From NCBI GenBank assembly GCA_023418435.1, contig JAEZZT010000064.1, forward strand, positions 1-11,878: 11,878 bases of DNA, read 5' to 3'. Under the pieces are notes generated by a model. That model had not been told where the DNA came from, did not search any database, and saw only the letters and a list, made by a program, of their open reading frames with translations. This document shows, piece after piece, positions 6,439 to 11,878 of this stretch (its first letter is position 1; each line of letters starts with the position of its first letter). The position numbers were made by a program, and so were the translations under genes. The stretch comes from Bacillota bacterium. Its GTDB lineage: Bacteria; Bacillota; Negativicutes; Veillonellales; Negativicoccaceae.

Positions 6439-7405
6439 ATATATGCGACGTTGTCTGGAAATCGTTCTCCTGTGTGTGCTTTTCCTCGTGGTGGGATGTG
6501 CCCATATCTTGCCGACCGGAGGAGCACCTCGCATCAATACGGAAAAGTTTTTAAATACGATTACCAATAGCGAAAGCATCGTTCATAAAATTTTACCTAC
6601 GTCGGAGAAATTGGACGGGCAAGTTTTGAAGGTTCGTTGCCTGTACATCGGACAAGGGGATGCAGCCTTGATCACTTGGCAGGGACAAAATATATTGATC
6701 GATACCGGGGATGTCGAACATCGACCGGAATTGGTGCGCCTGTTGGAAAAGTACGGAGTCAAGCAGGTGGACAAGATGATTATCACGCATCCGGACAGTG
6801 ATCATTTGGGCGGTGCCTATGCAGTACTGAAACATTTTCCGGTCACGGAAGTCTATGATAACGGGCAGGAGAAAATTACCGCTACGTATCGTACTTATTT
6901 GAAGATGTTGCTTCGCAAAAAGATAAAACCTGAAACTTTGCGCGAAGGCGCTAGCGTCGATCTCGGAGGAGGTGCCAGATTGCGTGTGGTATCGCCGGGA
7001 GCACAATTGTTGCGCAAAGGCGGGCAAGAGGATTACAACAATAACTCCATCGTTTGTCGTTTGGAATATGGGGATTTCACCATGCTTTTCACCGGAGATG
7101 CGGAAAAAGAGCAGGAGAGAGAAATTTTGCAGCGGCATAGCCGGGATTTGCAGTCATTGGTATTGAAGGTGGGGCATCATGGCAGTAAAACCAGCAGCAC
7201 GATGGCGTTCTTGCAAGCAGTCCAACCCAAAATTGCGATTATCTCCTGCGGAAAAAACAATCCCTACCATGTACCGCATGCACCCGCTTTGCGGAATTTG
7301 GCGGCAGTCGGTGCGAAAGTCTATCGGACGGATCAGGACGGCACGGTGACGGTAGTGACGAATGGAAAGGAGTATCGAGTTGAAACGCAAGTCGATAGCA
7401 AGTAA
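6431..7405 (+). CDS. ComEC-like metallo-beta-lactamase-fold lipoprotein
   Basis: The 324-residue product starts with two basic residues, a hydrophobic stretch and a lipobox ending at C23 (LFLVVGC), so it should be anchored outside the cytoplasmic membrane. The rest is a metallo-beta-lactamase fold like the C-terminal domain of the competence protein ComEC/Rec2: YIGQGDAALI, ILIDTGD, the metal motif HPDSDH (120-125), FTGDAE (D223) and LKVGHHGSKTSS (H249/H250). No ComEC membrane channel is present, so it is not ComEC itself. By family analogy it may be a metal-dependent phosphodiesterase or nuclease, but the substrate is unknown. AAGGAG (6418-6423) precedes ATG 6431. It overlaps nnr by 8 nt and the next gene by 26 nt. 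Confidence 0.88.
   Translation: MNKYMRRCLEIVLLCVLFLVVGCAHILPTGGAPRINTEKFLNTITNSESIVHKILPTSEKLDGQVLKVRCLYIGQGDAALITWQGQNILIDTGDVEHRPELVRLLEKYGVKQVDKMIITHPDSDHLGGAYAVLKHFPVTEVYDNGQEKITATYRTYLKMLLRKKIKPETLREGASVDLGGGARLRVVSPGAQLLRKGGQEDYNNNSIVCRLEYGDFTMLFTGDAEKEQEREILQRHSRDLQSLVLKVGHHGSKTSSTMAFLQAVQPKIAIISCGKNNPYHVPHAPALRNLAAVGAKVYRTDQDGTVTVVTNGKEYRVETQVDSK
7366..7372 (+). promoter_or_regulatory. ribosome binding site deciding the TTG start of the DUF3006-type gene
   Basis: AAAGGAG lies inside the 3' end of the MBL lipoprotein gene and is followed after 7 nt by TTG 7380. The in-frame ATG at 7362 lies before this site, and the later in-frame ATG at 7413 has no comparable site, so TTG is the best-supported initiation codon. 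Confidence 0.65.
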
Positions 7406-7625
7406 CAAGATTATGACCGTTTTGGATCGCTACGAAGGAGATCTTGCGGTATTGATAGAGGAAGAATCCGAACAGGAAGTGAAAGTTCCGAGTCGATGGT
7501 TGACGAATATTGCAAAACCGGATGAAGTGGTGGTGCTGGAGTTTCATACGGATCCGCAACAGACGAGCAAGTTGCAAAGCGAAGTACATCAATTGCGAGA
7601 ACAGTTGGCACAATTGAAAGAATAA
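7380..7625 (+). CDS. small DUF3006-type protein
   Basis: The predicted product has 81 residues. Its core, TVLDRYEGDLAVL followed by an acidic stretch and VKVPSRWL, resembles DUF3006, a small predicted beta-rich domain of unknown function with the same D-R-x-E-G-D start. The last 20 or so residues (QTSKLQSEVHQLREQLAQL) have leucines spaced as in a short coiled coil, suggesting oligomerisation or a partner. No signal peptide or membrane segment is seen, so it is predicted to be cytoplasmic, unlike its lipoprotein neighbour. The start is TTG 7380, with AAAGGAG 7 nt upstream; ATG 7413 would remove 11 residues but keep the domain. It overlaps the MBL gene by 26 nt, so the two are very likely coexpressed. 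From memory, DUF3006 genes often sit beside stand-alone ComEC-like MBL genes. Confidence 0.78.
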   Translation: MKRKSIASNKIMTVLDRYEGDLAVLIEEESEQEVKVPSRWLTNIAKPDEVVVLEFHTDPQQTSKLQSEVHQLREQLAQLKE

Positions 7626-7643
7626 TTTGCAAATGATTCTTAA

Positions 7644-7667
7644 ATTGCTTTAATGGCCAAAAGCAAT
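7644..7667 (+). repeat. 8-bp perfect inverted repeat, candidate operator
   Basis: ATTGCTTT (7644-7651) and AAAGCAAT (7660-7667) are exact reverse complements separated by 8 bp. The repeat covers the expected -35 region of the amidase promoter. As RNA it could also form a hairpin at the end of the upstream operon, but no T-run follows, so an intrinsic terminator is unlikely. Confidence 0.5.
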
Positions 7668-7681
7668 GAAGATGGTATAAT
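7654..7681 (+). promoter_or_regulatory. promoter of the amidase-GerMN operon
   Basis: A perfect TATAAT (-10) at 7676-7681 is preceded by TGG, an extended -10 element. A weaker -35, TGGCCA at 7654-7659 (four of six matches), lies 16 bp upstream. Transcription would start near 7688, leaving a leader of about 23 nt with a strong ribosome site, AAGGAGGT at 7698-7705. The inverted repeat at 7644-7667 overlaps the -35. Confidence 0.72.
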
Positions 7682-7710
7682 AAAAGGGTGTATAGGCAAG
7701 GAGGTATGTC

Positions 7711-8745
7711 GTGAAACGATTGCAATTATGGATGATGATCCTGGTCTTCTCCGTGTTGGGAAGCCTGGTAGGTCATGCGGCGGAAGTAAGCGAATTTCGT
7801 TGGGCAACGCGCAATGACGCAGCAGTTCCTTTCGTGCGCCTGATTTTGGATGTCAATAAATTACCTAAATTGGATGCCGTGGTGGCGAAAGACGGCCAGA
7901 GCTTGAAGGTGACGTTGGAAGATACGGACGGCAAGAAAATTGCCGGCGATTACAGTACGAATCCGGAGATGATCACCAGCTTGAATATCGAGCAGGTAAA
8001 GAAGGATTTGGTGGTTTCGGTGAAGATGCCGAAAAAAGTGGATCGCAAGCGAATTCAAGTGTTTCCGTTGAAAAAAGACCCGGCTCATAATAAACCGTAT
8101 CGAGTGGTGATTGATGTGCCGAAGTCGGTCCCGCCACCCACTTATAAGACGACGGCCGGCTTGCAGGGGAAGGTGATCGTGATCGATCCCGGACACGGCG
8201 GTACGGATACGGGCGCAATCAGTCCGAAGAATATGTACGAGAAAAATGTAACTTTCCCGATTGCGATGTATTTGAAACCCATGCTGGAGGCAAAGGGCGC
8301 GAAGGTAATTCTGACGCGGGACGGTGACCATGACGTATATGGACCGTATGCTTCGCCGGATGAGGAATTGCAAGCGCGCGTGGATATTGCCGAAAAGAAT
8401 CATGCCGATGTTTTCCTCAGTATTCATATCGACTCGTTTACGAGGCCGGATGTCGGCGGCGTGACCGCTTATTATAATCCGAAAACTCCCTTTGATGAGA
8501 TATTGGCGGAGGCCTTGCATGAACGAAATATACGCGTGCGGGGATTCGGTGATCGCGGTGAGCGTCAGGCCAATTTCTACTTGCTGATCAACAGCACCAT
8601 GCCGGCGACGCTGGTGGAATTGGGATTCCTTTCCAATCCTCAAGAAGAAGCTCTTTTGCATCGGGAAGATGTTCGCAAAGCGTTTGCAGAAACTTTGGCG
8701 GATGGTTTGGAATTGTATTTTGAAAGAGCGTCCAAATTGGGCTAA
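7711..8745 (+). CDS. exported N-acetylmuramoyl-L-alanine amidase with AMIN domain
   Basis: This zinc amidase should cut the bond between N-acetylmuramic acid and the L-alanine of the stem peptide in peptidoglycan, outside the cytoplasmic membrane. The 344-residue product has a signal peptide (KR start, hydrophobic core, cleavage near HAA-E at about 24), an AMIN-like beta domain (about 25-135, ending PYRVVIDV) that targets such enzymes to the envelope, and an Amidase_3 catalytic domain (about 153-335). Zinc ligands H162 (DPGHGG), E177 (YEKN) and H239 (SIHIDS) and catalytic E303 (VELGF) are all present. GTG 7711 follows AAGGAGGT after 5 nt; an ATG at 7706 is out of frame. The AMIN-Amidase_3 layout is that of AmiC/AmiB-like cell-separation amidases, but I do not assign a symbol. 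The GerMN lipoprotein gene follows after 9 nt. Confidence 0.93.
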   Translation: MKRLQLWMMILVFSVLGSLVGHAAEVSEFRWATRNDAAVPFVRLILDVNKLPKLDAVVAKDGQSLKVTLEDTDGKKIAGDYSTNPEMITSLNIEQVKKDLVVSVKMPKKVDRKRIQVFPLKKDPAHNKPYRVVIDVPKSVPPPTYKTTAGLQGKVIVIDPGHGGTDTGAISPKNMYEKNVTFPIAMYLKPMLEAKGAKVILTRDGDHDVYGPYASPDEELQARVDIAEKNHADVFLSIHIDSFTRPDVGGVTAYYNPKTPFDEILAEALHERNIRVRGFGDRGERQANFYLLINSTMPATLVELGFLSNPQEEALLHREDVRKAFAETLADGLELYFERASKLG

Positions 8746-8754
8746 GGAGGAAGC

Positions 8755-9294
8755 ATGAAAAGAAATAATATTTTGGTGGTCATGTTGATGGCATTGGCTT
8801 TATTTGTCGCAGGTTGCGGCGGTACGGAAAAAGCACCGACACCGCAGACTCAAACGCAGGCCACCGCACCGGTGGAAATGAAGACGATGCGCATCTATTT
8901 AGCAGCCGCCGATGCGGAACATGTAGTGCCGGCGGAAGTGAAAGTCCCGCAGGCAGAAGCGACTCCGCAACGGGCAGTCGAAGAGTTGCTCAAGAAGGAT
9001 GCCCAGGAAAAATACCCGCTGTTCCCGAAAGGAACGAAGGTCTCCAAGGTAGAAGTCGACCCGAAGTCGCATGTGGCGATTGCCGATTTCAACAGAACGT
9101 TGAAAGAGAACGTGGCCGGCGGTTCTTTGGGCGAAATTTTGATGGTCTACATGATCGTCAATACATTGACGGAATGGCCGGATATCGAGTCCGTACAAAT
9201 TCGTATCGATGGACATAATGTAGAAACTCTCAATGGACATATGGATTTGTCGCAGCCGATCAAAAGAAAGGCCGATTTGATTCAGAAGAAATAA
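8755..9294 (+). CDS. GerMN-domain lipoprotein
   Basis: The 179-residue product has a lipoprotein signal with lipobox FVAGC (C21), then a low-complexity Thr/Gln/Pro linker (about 25-40). One GerMN domain follows (about 43-170): MRIYLAAADAEHVVPAEVKV, PQRAVEELLK, FPKGTKVSKVEV, VAIADFNR, GGSLGEILMVYMIVNTLTEWP and VETLNGHMDLSQP. GerMN is named after the sporulation and germination lipoprotein GerM of B. subtilis and also occurs in actinobacterial LpqB. Its molecular role is not settled, but an envelope function is usual. One domain is seen here, where GerM, from memory, has two. AAGGAGG at 8744-8750 precedes ATG 8755, and the gene is 9 nt from the amidase stop. The shared operon suggests it assists or positions the amidase at the cell wall. 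Confidence 0.9.
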   Translation: MKRNNILVVMLMALALFVAGCGGTEKAPTPQTQTQATAPVEMKTMRIYLAAADAEHVVPAEVKVPQAEATPQRAVEELLKKDAQEKYPLFPKGTKVSKVEVDPKSHVAIADFNRTLKENVAGGSLGEILMVYMIVNTLTEWPDIESVQIRIDGHNVETLNGHMDLSQPIKRKADLIQKK

Positions 9295-9317
9295 GCGAGC
9301 AGTTGCTCGCTTTTTCT
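9293..9317 (+). terminator. intrinsic terminator after the GerMN lipoprotein gene
   Basis: AAGCGAGC (9293-9300) pairs with GCTCGCTT (9305-9312) around the loop AGTT, followed by a T-rich tail (TTTTTCTT ending near 9318). It starts inside the stop codon of the lipoprotein gene and separates the envelope operon from thiL. Confidence 0.88.
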
Positions 9318-9330
9318 TATCCGTTTTTTG

Positions 9331-9358
9331 GAGTTGCAGGCCGGCGATATGTTACAAT
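9331..9358 (+). promoter_or_regulatory. probable extended -10 promoter of thiL
   Basis: TACAAT at 9353-9358 matches the -10 consensus at five of six positions and is preceded by TG one base upstream (9350-9351), an extended -10. The -35 region is poor, the best hexamers (TTGGAG, TGGAGT near 9328-9334) matching at three positions. A start near 9365 would leave about 15 nt before ATG 9381, including the ribosome site AGGAG (9370-9374). Its place right after a terminator supports it. Confidence 0.6.
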
Positions 9359-9380
9359 AAGGGCAACGTAGGAGTAGAAT

Positions 9381-10325
9381 ATGGAAGAATTTTCTTTAAT
9401 ACATAAAATGAGATCTTGTTGCCCGGAACTCGGGAAGGGAATTGCCATCGGCAATGGCGATGATGCAGCGGTTTTTTCTTTGCCGGAGGGGCGAGAAACG
9501 GTGGTTTGTACGGATTGCCTAGCGGAAAATGTGCATTTTACTCGGGCCTGGTCCACGCTGTTTGATATCGGTTGGAAAGCGGTTGCCGTGAATTTCAGCG
9601 ATTTGGCGGCAATGGGAGCCGAGCCTTACGGCGTACTCTTGAGTGTCGCCGTACCGCAGGATATAACCGAGGAGGAAATAGAAAGCTTGTACCGCGGGGT
9701 CGGAAGTTGTTTGGAAAAGTATGATGCTGTCTTGCTGGGTGGAGATACTATCGGAGTGGCGGCCGGTCTTTTCTTGGCAGTGACCGCCGTAGGTGCGATA
9801 GAAAAAGGTAGGGCATTGCCGCGTAGCGGTGCTGAAATCGGTGACCGGGTCGTTATCACCGGCGCGTTGGGAGATGCGGCAGCTGCGTGGTCACTGTGGC
9901 AAGAAGGCAGGGATGTACCGGAGCAAATGGCAGCTGCTCATTTGCGCCCCGAACCGGCGGTAGATGCCGGTTATCGACTGGTGGAACTCGGTGCTCATGC
10001 CGCCAACGATATCAGTGACGGATTGGCTTCCGAATTGGGAGAGATTGCTACCGCTTCACAGAAACGCATTTGTGTGGACAAGGAGAGATTGTATCGACCG
10101 GATCTGGAAATATACGCCAACGATGCAAGCCAAGTATGGGAGTGGATCTTATGCGGCGGCGAGGATTATCAATTGCTGGCGACTTTGCCGCCGGATGCTG
10201 AAGTGCCTTCCGAATGGCAAGTCATTGGTGAAGTACAGGACGGGCAGGGGGTATACTTGCGCGATGAGCAGGGCAAGGAAGTTTTGCTCGAGCCCGGCGG
10301 ATACAATCATTTTCAAAGGAGATAA
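9381..10325 (+). CDS. thiL: thiamine-monophosphate kinase
   Basis: ThiL phosphorylates thiamine monophosphate with ATP to thiamine pyrophosphate, the last step of the pathway. The 314-residue product shows the family pattern: IGNGDDAAV (23-31, metal-binding D27/D28), TDCLAENVHF, KAVAVNFSDLAAMGAEP, GGDT (120-123), TGALGDAAAA, NDISDGLASELGEI (D210, D213) and GGEDYQLLAT. ATG 9381 has AGGAG 6 nt upstream and gives the expected N-terminus. It lies behind its own probable promoter and 1 nt ahead of tsaE. No other thiamine gene is present. From memory, thiL heading the t6A-rimI cluster is a common Bacillota arrangement, so its place here probably reflects shared expression rather than a shared pathway. 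Confidence 0.96.
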   Translation: MEEFSLIHKMRSCCPELGKGIAIGNGDDAAVFSLPEGRETVVCTDCLAENVHFTRAWSTLFDIGWKAVAVNFSDLAAMGAEPYGVLLSVAVPQDITEEEIESLYRGVGSCLEKYDAVLLGGDTIGVAAGLFLAVTAVGAIEKGRALPRSGAEIGDRVVITGALGDAAAAWSLWQEGRDVPEQMAAAHLRPEPAVDAGYRLVELGAHAANDISDGLASELGEIATASQKRICVDKERLYRPDLEIYANDASQVWEWILCGGEDYQLLATLPPDAEVPSEWQVIGEVQDGQGVYLRDEQGKEVLLEPGGYNHFQRR

Positions 10326-10326
10326 G

Positions 10327-10797
10327 ATGGAAAAACTATATACAATTGCCGACGAACAAGCCACTACAGCTTGGGGAGAGGCGATAGGGCGTTGCATTCC
10401 GAACGGAAGCAGTGTGGCTCTTTGTGGGGAGATGGGCGCCGGAAAAACCCATTTGGTGAAAGGTATTGCTCGTGGAATGGGGATTGCCGATACCATCACG
10501 AGCCCTACTTTTACACTCTGCAATCAATATATGTGCGGAGAGCGTGTACTGAATCATTTTGATTTGTATCGTCTCGAGGAGGTAGATGAAGTTCTCGGGA
10601 TCGGCTTTCATGAAATGTTTTACGATAGTGTGACTGTTGTGGAGTGGGCCGATTTATTTGCAGACGAAATGCCGCCGGACAGTGTTTGGCTCGAGTTGAT
10701 GAAAGAGTCGGACACGGAGCGACGCATGAAAGTGTGCGTGCCGGAGGTAGCGGCGGATTGGTGGAAAGAGGTGGAAGCATATGTGGTTGGCCATTGA
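10327..10797 (+). CDS. tsaE: tRNA t6A biosynthesis ATPase TsaE
   Basis: TsaE is the ATPase that works with TsaB and TsaD to install the threonylcarbamoyl group on adenosine 37 of ANN-decoding tRNAs. The 156-residue product is normal in length and has a Walker A loop GEMGAGKT (34-41), the SPTFTL motif (59-64), HFDLYRLEEVDE (D79) and VVEWADLF with E106 and W107. ATG 10327 is 1 nt after the thiL stop, with AAGGAG at 10316-10321. In-frame starts further upstream run through thiL and would add sequence foreign to the family. The 3' end overlaps tsaB by 17 nt, consistent with equal production of the two partners. Confidence 0.95.
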   Translation: MEKLYTIADEQATTAWGEAIGRCIPNGSSVALCGEMGAGKTHLVKGIARGMGIADTITSPTFTLCNQYMCGERVLNHFDLYRLEEVDEVLGIGFHEMFYDSVTVVEWADLFADEMPPDSVWLELMKESDTERRMKVCVPEVAADWWKEVEAYVVGH

Positions 10798-11488
10798 TAC
10801 CTCGGGGATGTCTTCCTCGGTAGCTGTCGGCGATCCGGCCACCGGTCAAGTAGCCGCCGAAGTCAATGTGAGACGGAGACGTACGCATTCGGAACAATTG
10901 ATGGAACATATTGATACCGTCTTGCATTTGGCCGGAGTCGAGGGAAAAAGCCTCACCGGGATTGCGGTTTCGACGGGGCCGGGGTCGTTTACCGGTCTGC
11001 GCATCGGCTTGGCAACGGCTAAAGTATTGGCGTACACTTGGCAAATCCCCATTGTCGGCGTGGATACTTTGACCGCATATATGTATCAATATCAGAATGT
11101 GGACTTGCGAATTTGCCCTTTGATTGATGCCCAAAAAGGAAATGTATACTATGCCTTGGCAAAATGGAAAGACGGGCAATTGATCCGGGAACGGGAAACG
11201 GAAGTTATTTCTCTGCGAGAATTGGCGGAGACATTGGCGAACTCGGAAGATGCCAGCTTTTGTGTCGGAGAGCAAGCGGCGTGGTTGCGCAAAGAGCTGC
11301 CGCAAATGCAGGGGCAGGTACAGATCGTGGCCGACCAACATGCACCTTTGCGTGCGTCATCCTTACTGCCGGCGGCGTATCTCCATTGGCAGGAACAGGG
11401 AAGCGACGATGTATTCAGCTTAATCCCCAATTATATAAGAAGAAGTGAGGCGGAAGTGTTATGGGAACAGCGTCAACAGAAAAAATAG
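10781..11488 (+). CDS. tsaB: tRNA t6A biosynthesis protein TsaB
   Basis: TsaB is the catalytically inactive paralogue of TsaD that scaffolds the threonylcarbamoyl-transfer complex. The 235-residue product has the ASKHA-type start LAIDTSGMSSSVAV, RTHSEQLMEHID, the hallmark STGPGSFTGLRIGLATAK near 64-81, PLIDAQKGNVYYA and the C-terminal NYIRRSEAE. ATG 10781 lies within the end of tsaE, with AGAGGTG at 10767-10773. It overlaps tsaE by 17 nt and rimI by 28 nt. TsaD is expected nearby, but it is not within this window. Confidence 0.95.
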   Translation: MWLAIDTSGMSSSVAVGDPATGQVAAEVNVRRRRTHSEQLMEHIDTVLHLAGVEGKSLTGIAVSTGPGSFTGLRIGLATAKVLAYTWQIPIVGVDTLTAYMYQYQNVDLRICPLIDAQKGNVYYALAKWKDGQLIRERETEVISLRELAETLANSEDASFCVGEQAAWLRKELPQMQGQVQIVADQHAPLRASSLLPAAYLHWQEQGSDDVFSLIPNYIRRSEAEVLWEQRQQKK

Positions 11489-11878
11489 TATTGCGCTTGG
11501 CGAATGTAAATGATTTGCCTGCCATTGCAGGCTTGGAAAAAGCATGCTTCTCGGATCCATGGTCGGCGGAAACGATTCAGCACGACTTCGTGGATGGCCC
11601 CGGTCAGTATTGGGTAGCCGTACAAGGTGAAGAGGTATGCGGATATTTTTGTCTGTGGTTCGTAGCCGACGAAGTGCAATTGGTAAATATTGCGGTACAC
11701 CCGGATCAACAGGGACAGGGCATCGGCAGTTCTATGATGGAGAAAGTCATCCGAGAGGCGAAAGATAGACAGGCGGTATATCTTTTTCTGGAAGTGCGCG
11801 AAAGCAACGAGCCGGCGATTCATTTGTATGAAAAATACGGCTTGGAATTGCGGGCCAAGAAAGAAAAAGCATACAGTT
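11461..11878 (+). CDS. rimI: ribosomal-protein-S18-alanine N-acetyltransferase (5' part; cut by window end)
   Basis: This GNAT-family enzyme transfers acetyl from acetyl-CoA to protein N-termini, classically alanine 1 of ribosomal protein S18. The first 139 residues are visible, open to the window edge. Landmarks are LEKACFSDPWS, VNIAVHPDQQGQGIG with the acetyl-CoA loop QQGQGIG (83-89), and FLEVRESNEPAIHLYEKYGLE. E111 and Y123 lie 12 apart like the general base E103 and acid Y115 of E. coli RimI (from memory). ATG 11461 is inside the end of tsaB (28-nt overlap), with GAGG at 11447-11450. A later TTG at 11491 has no ribosome site. Only the last few residues should be missing. The family is broad, but the tsaE-tsaB context supports RimI. 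Confidence 0.92.
   Translation, partial: MGTASTEKIVLRLANVNDLPAIAGLEKACFSDPWSAETIQHDFVDGPGQYWVAVQGEEVCGYFCLWFVADEVQLVNIAVHPDQQGQGIGSSMMEKVIREAKDRQAVYLFLEVRESNEPAIHLYEKYGLELRAKKEKAYS

Noticed and set aside
6431..7405. The MBL lipoprotein as a beta-lactamase or full ComEC
   Set aside because: The motifs are those of the ComEC C-terminal domain, but the competence-domain membrane helices are absent, and nothing points to beta-lactam hydrolysis.
7644..7667. The inverted repeat as a terminator of the acpS-DUF3006 operon
   Set aside because: No T-run follows, the stem is AT-rich, and it overlaps a promoter; an operator is more plausible.

Overview
The window is an ordinary, gene-dense stretch of a bacterial chromosome of roughly balanced G+C. 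Thirteen protein genes are supported, the last cut by the right edge, plus a doubtful coding tail at the left edge. Strong AGGAGG-type ribosome sites, short or overlapping junctions and TTG as a favoured leucine codon point to the Bacillota. The exported AMIN-domain amidase next to a GerMN lipoprotein, and the gene set as a whole, make me favour an outer-membrane-bearing Bacillota such as a Negativicutes. That assignment is inference from gene content, not from a marker phylogeny. I see no mobile element, CRISPR array, tRNA or rRNA.

Layout, left to right. (1) 65-2710, + strand: a sigma70-type promoter, pnp (polynucleotide phosphorylase) and dut (dUTPase), closed by a strong hairpin terminator. 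(2) 2722-4044, + strand: pdp (pyrimidine-nucleoside phosphorylase), starting only 11 bp after that terminator. It converges on (3) rpsT (ribosomal protein S20) on the - strand, the only minus-strand gene. The two share a bidirectional terminator, and rpsT appears to start with TTG behind a perfect Shine-Dalgarno sequence. (4) 4545-7625, + strand: four overlapping genes, acpS, a bifunctional NAD(P)HX repair enzyme (nnrE-nnrD fusion), a ComEC-like metallo-beta-lactamase lipoprotein and a DUF3006-type small protein. (5) 7644-9317, + strand: a promoter with an inverted repeat, an exported N-acetylmuramoyl-L-alanine amidase, a GerMN-domain lipoprotein and a terminator. (6) 9331-11878, + strand: a promoter, then thiL, tsaE, tsaB and the start of rimI, tightly coupled.

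Functionally the window joins RNA decay and pyrimidine housekeeping (pnp, dut, pdp), translation (rpsT, and tsaE/tsaB/rimI for t6A tRNA modification and N-terminal acetylation), cofactor work (acpS, nnr, thiL) and an envelope block (MBL lipoprotein, amidase, GerMN lipoprotein).

No wholly new system is evident. The points most worth a second look are the membrane-anchored MBL protein paired with a DUF3006 protein, the terminator directly in front of pdp, the TTG start of rpsT, and the inverted repeat around the -35 region of the amidase promoter.
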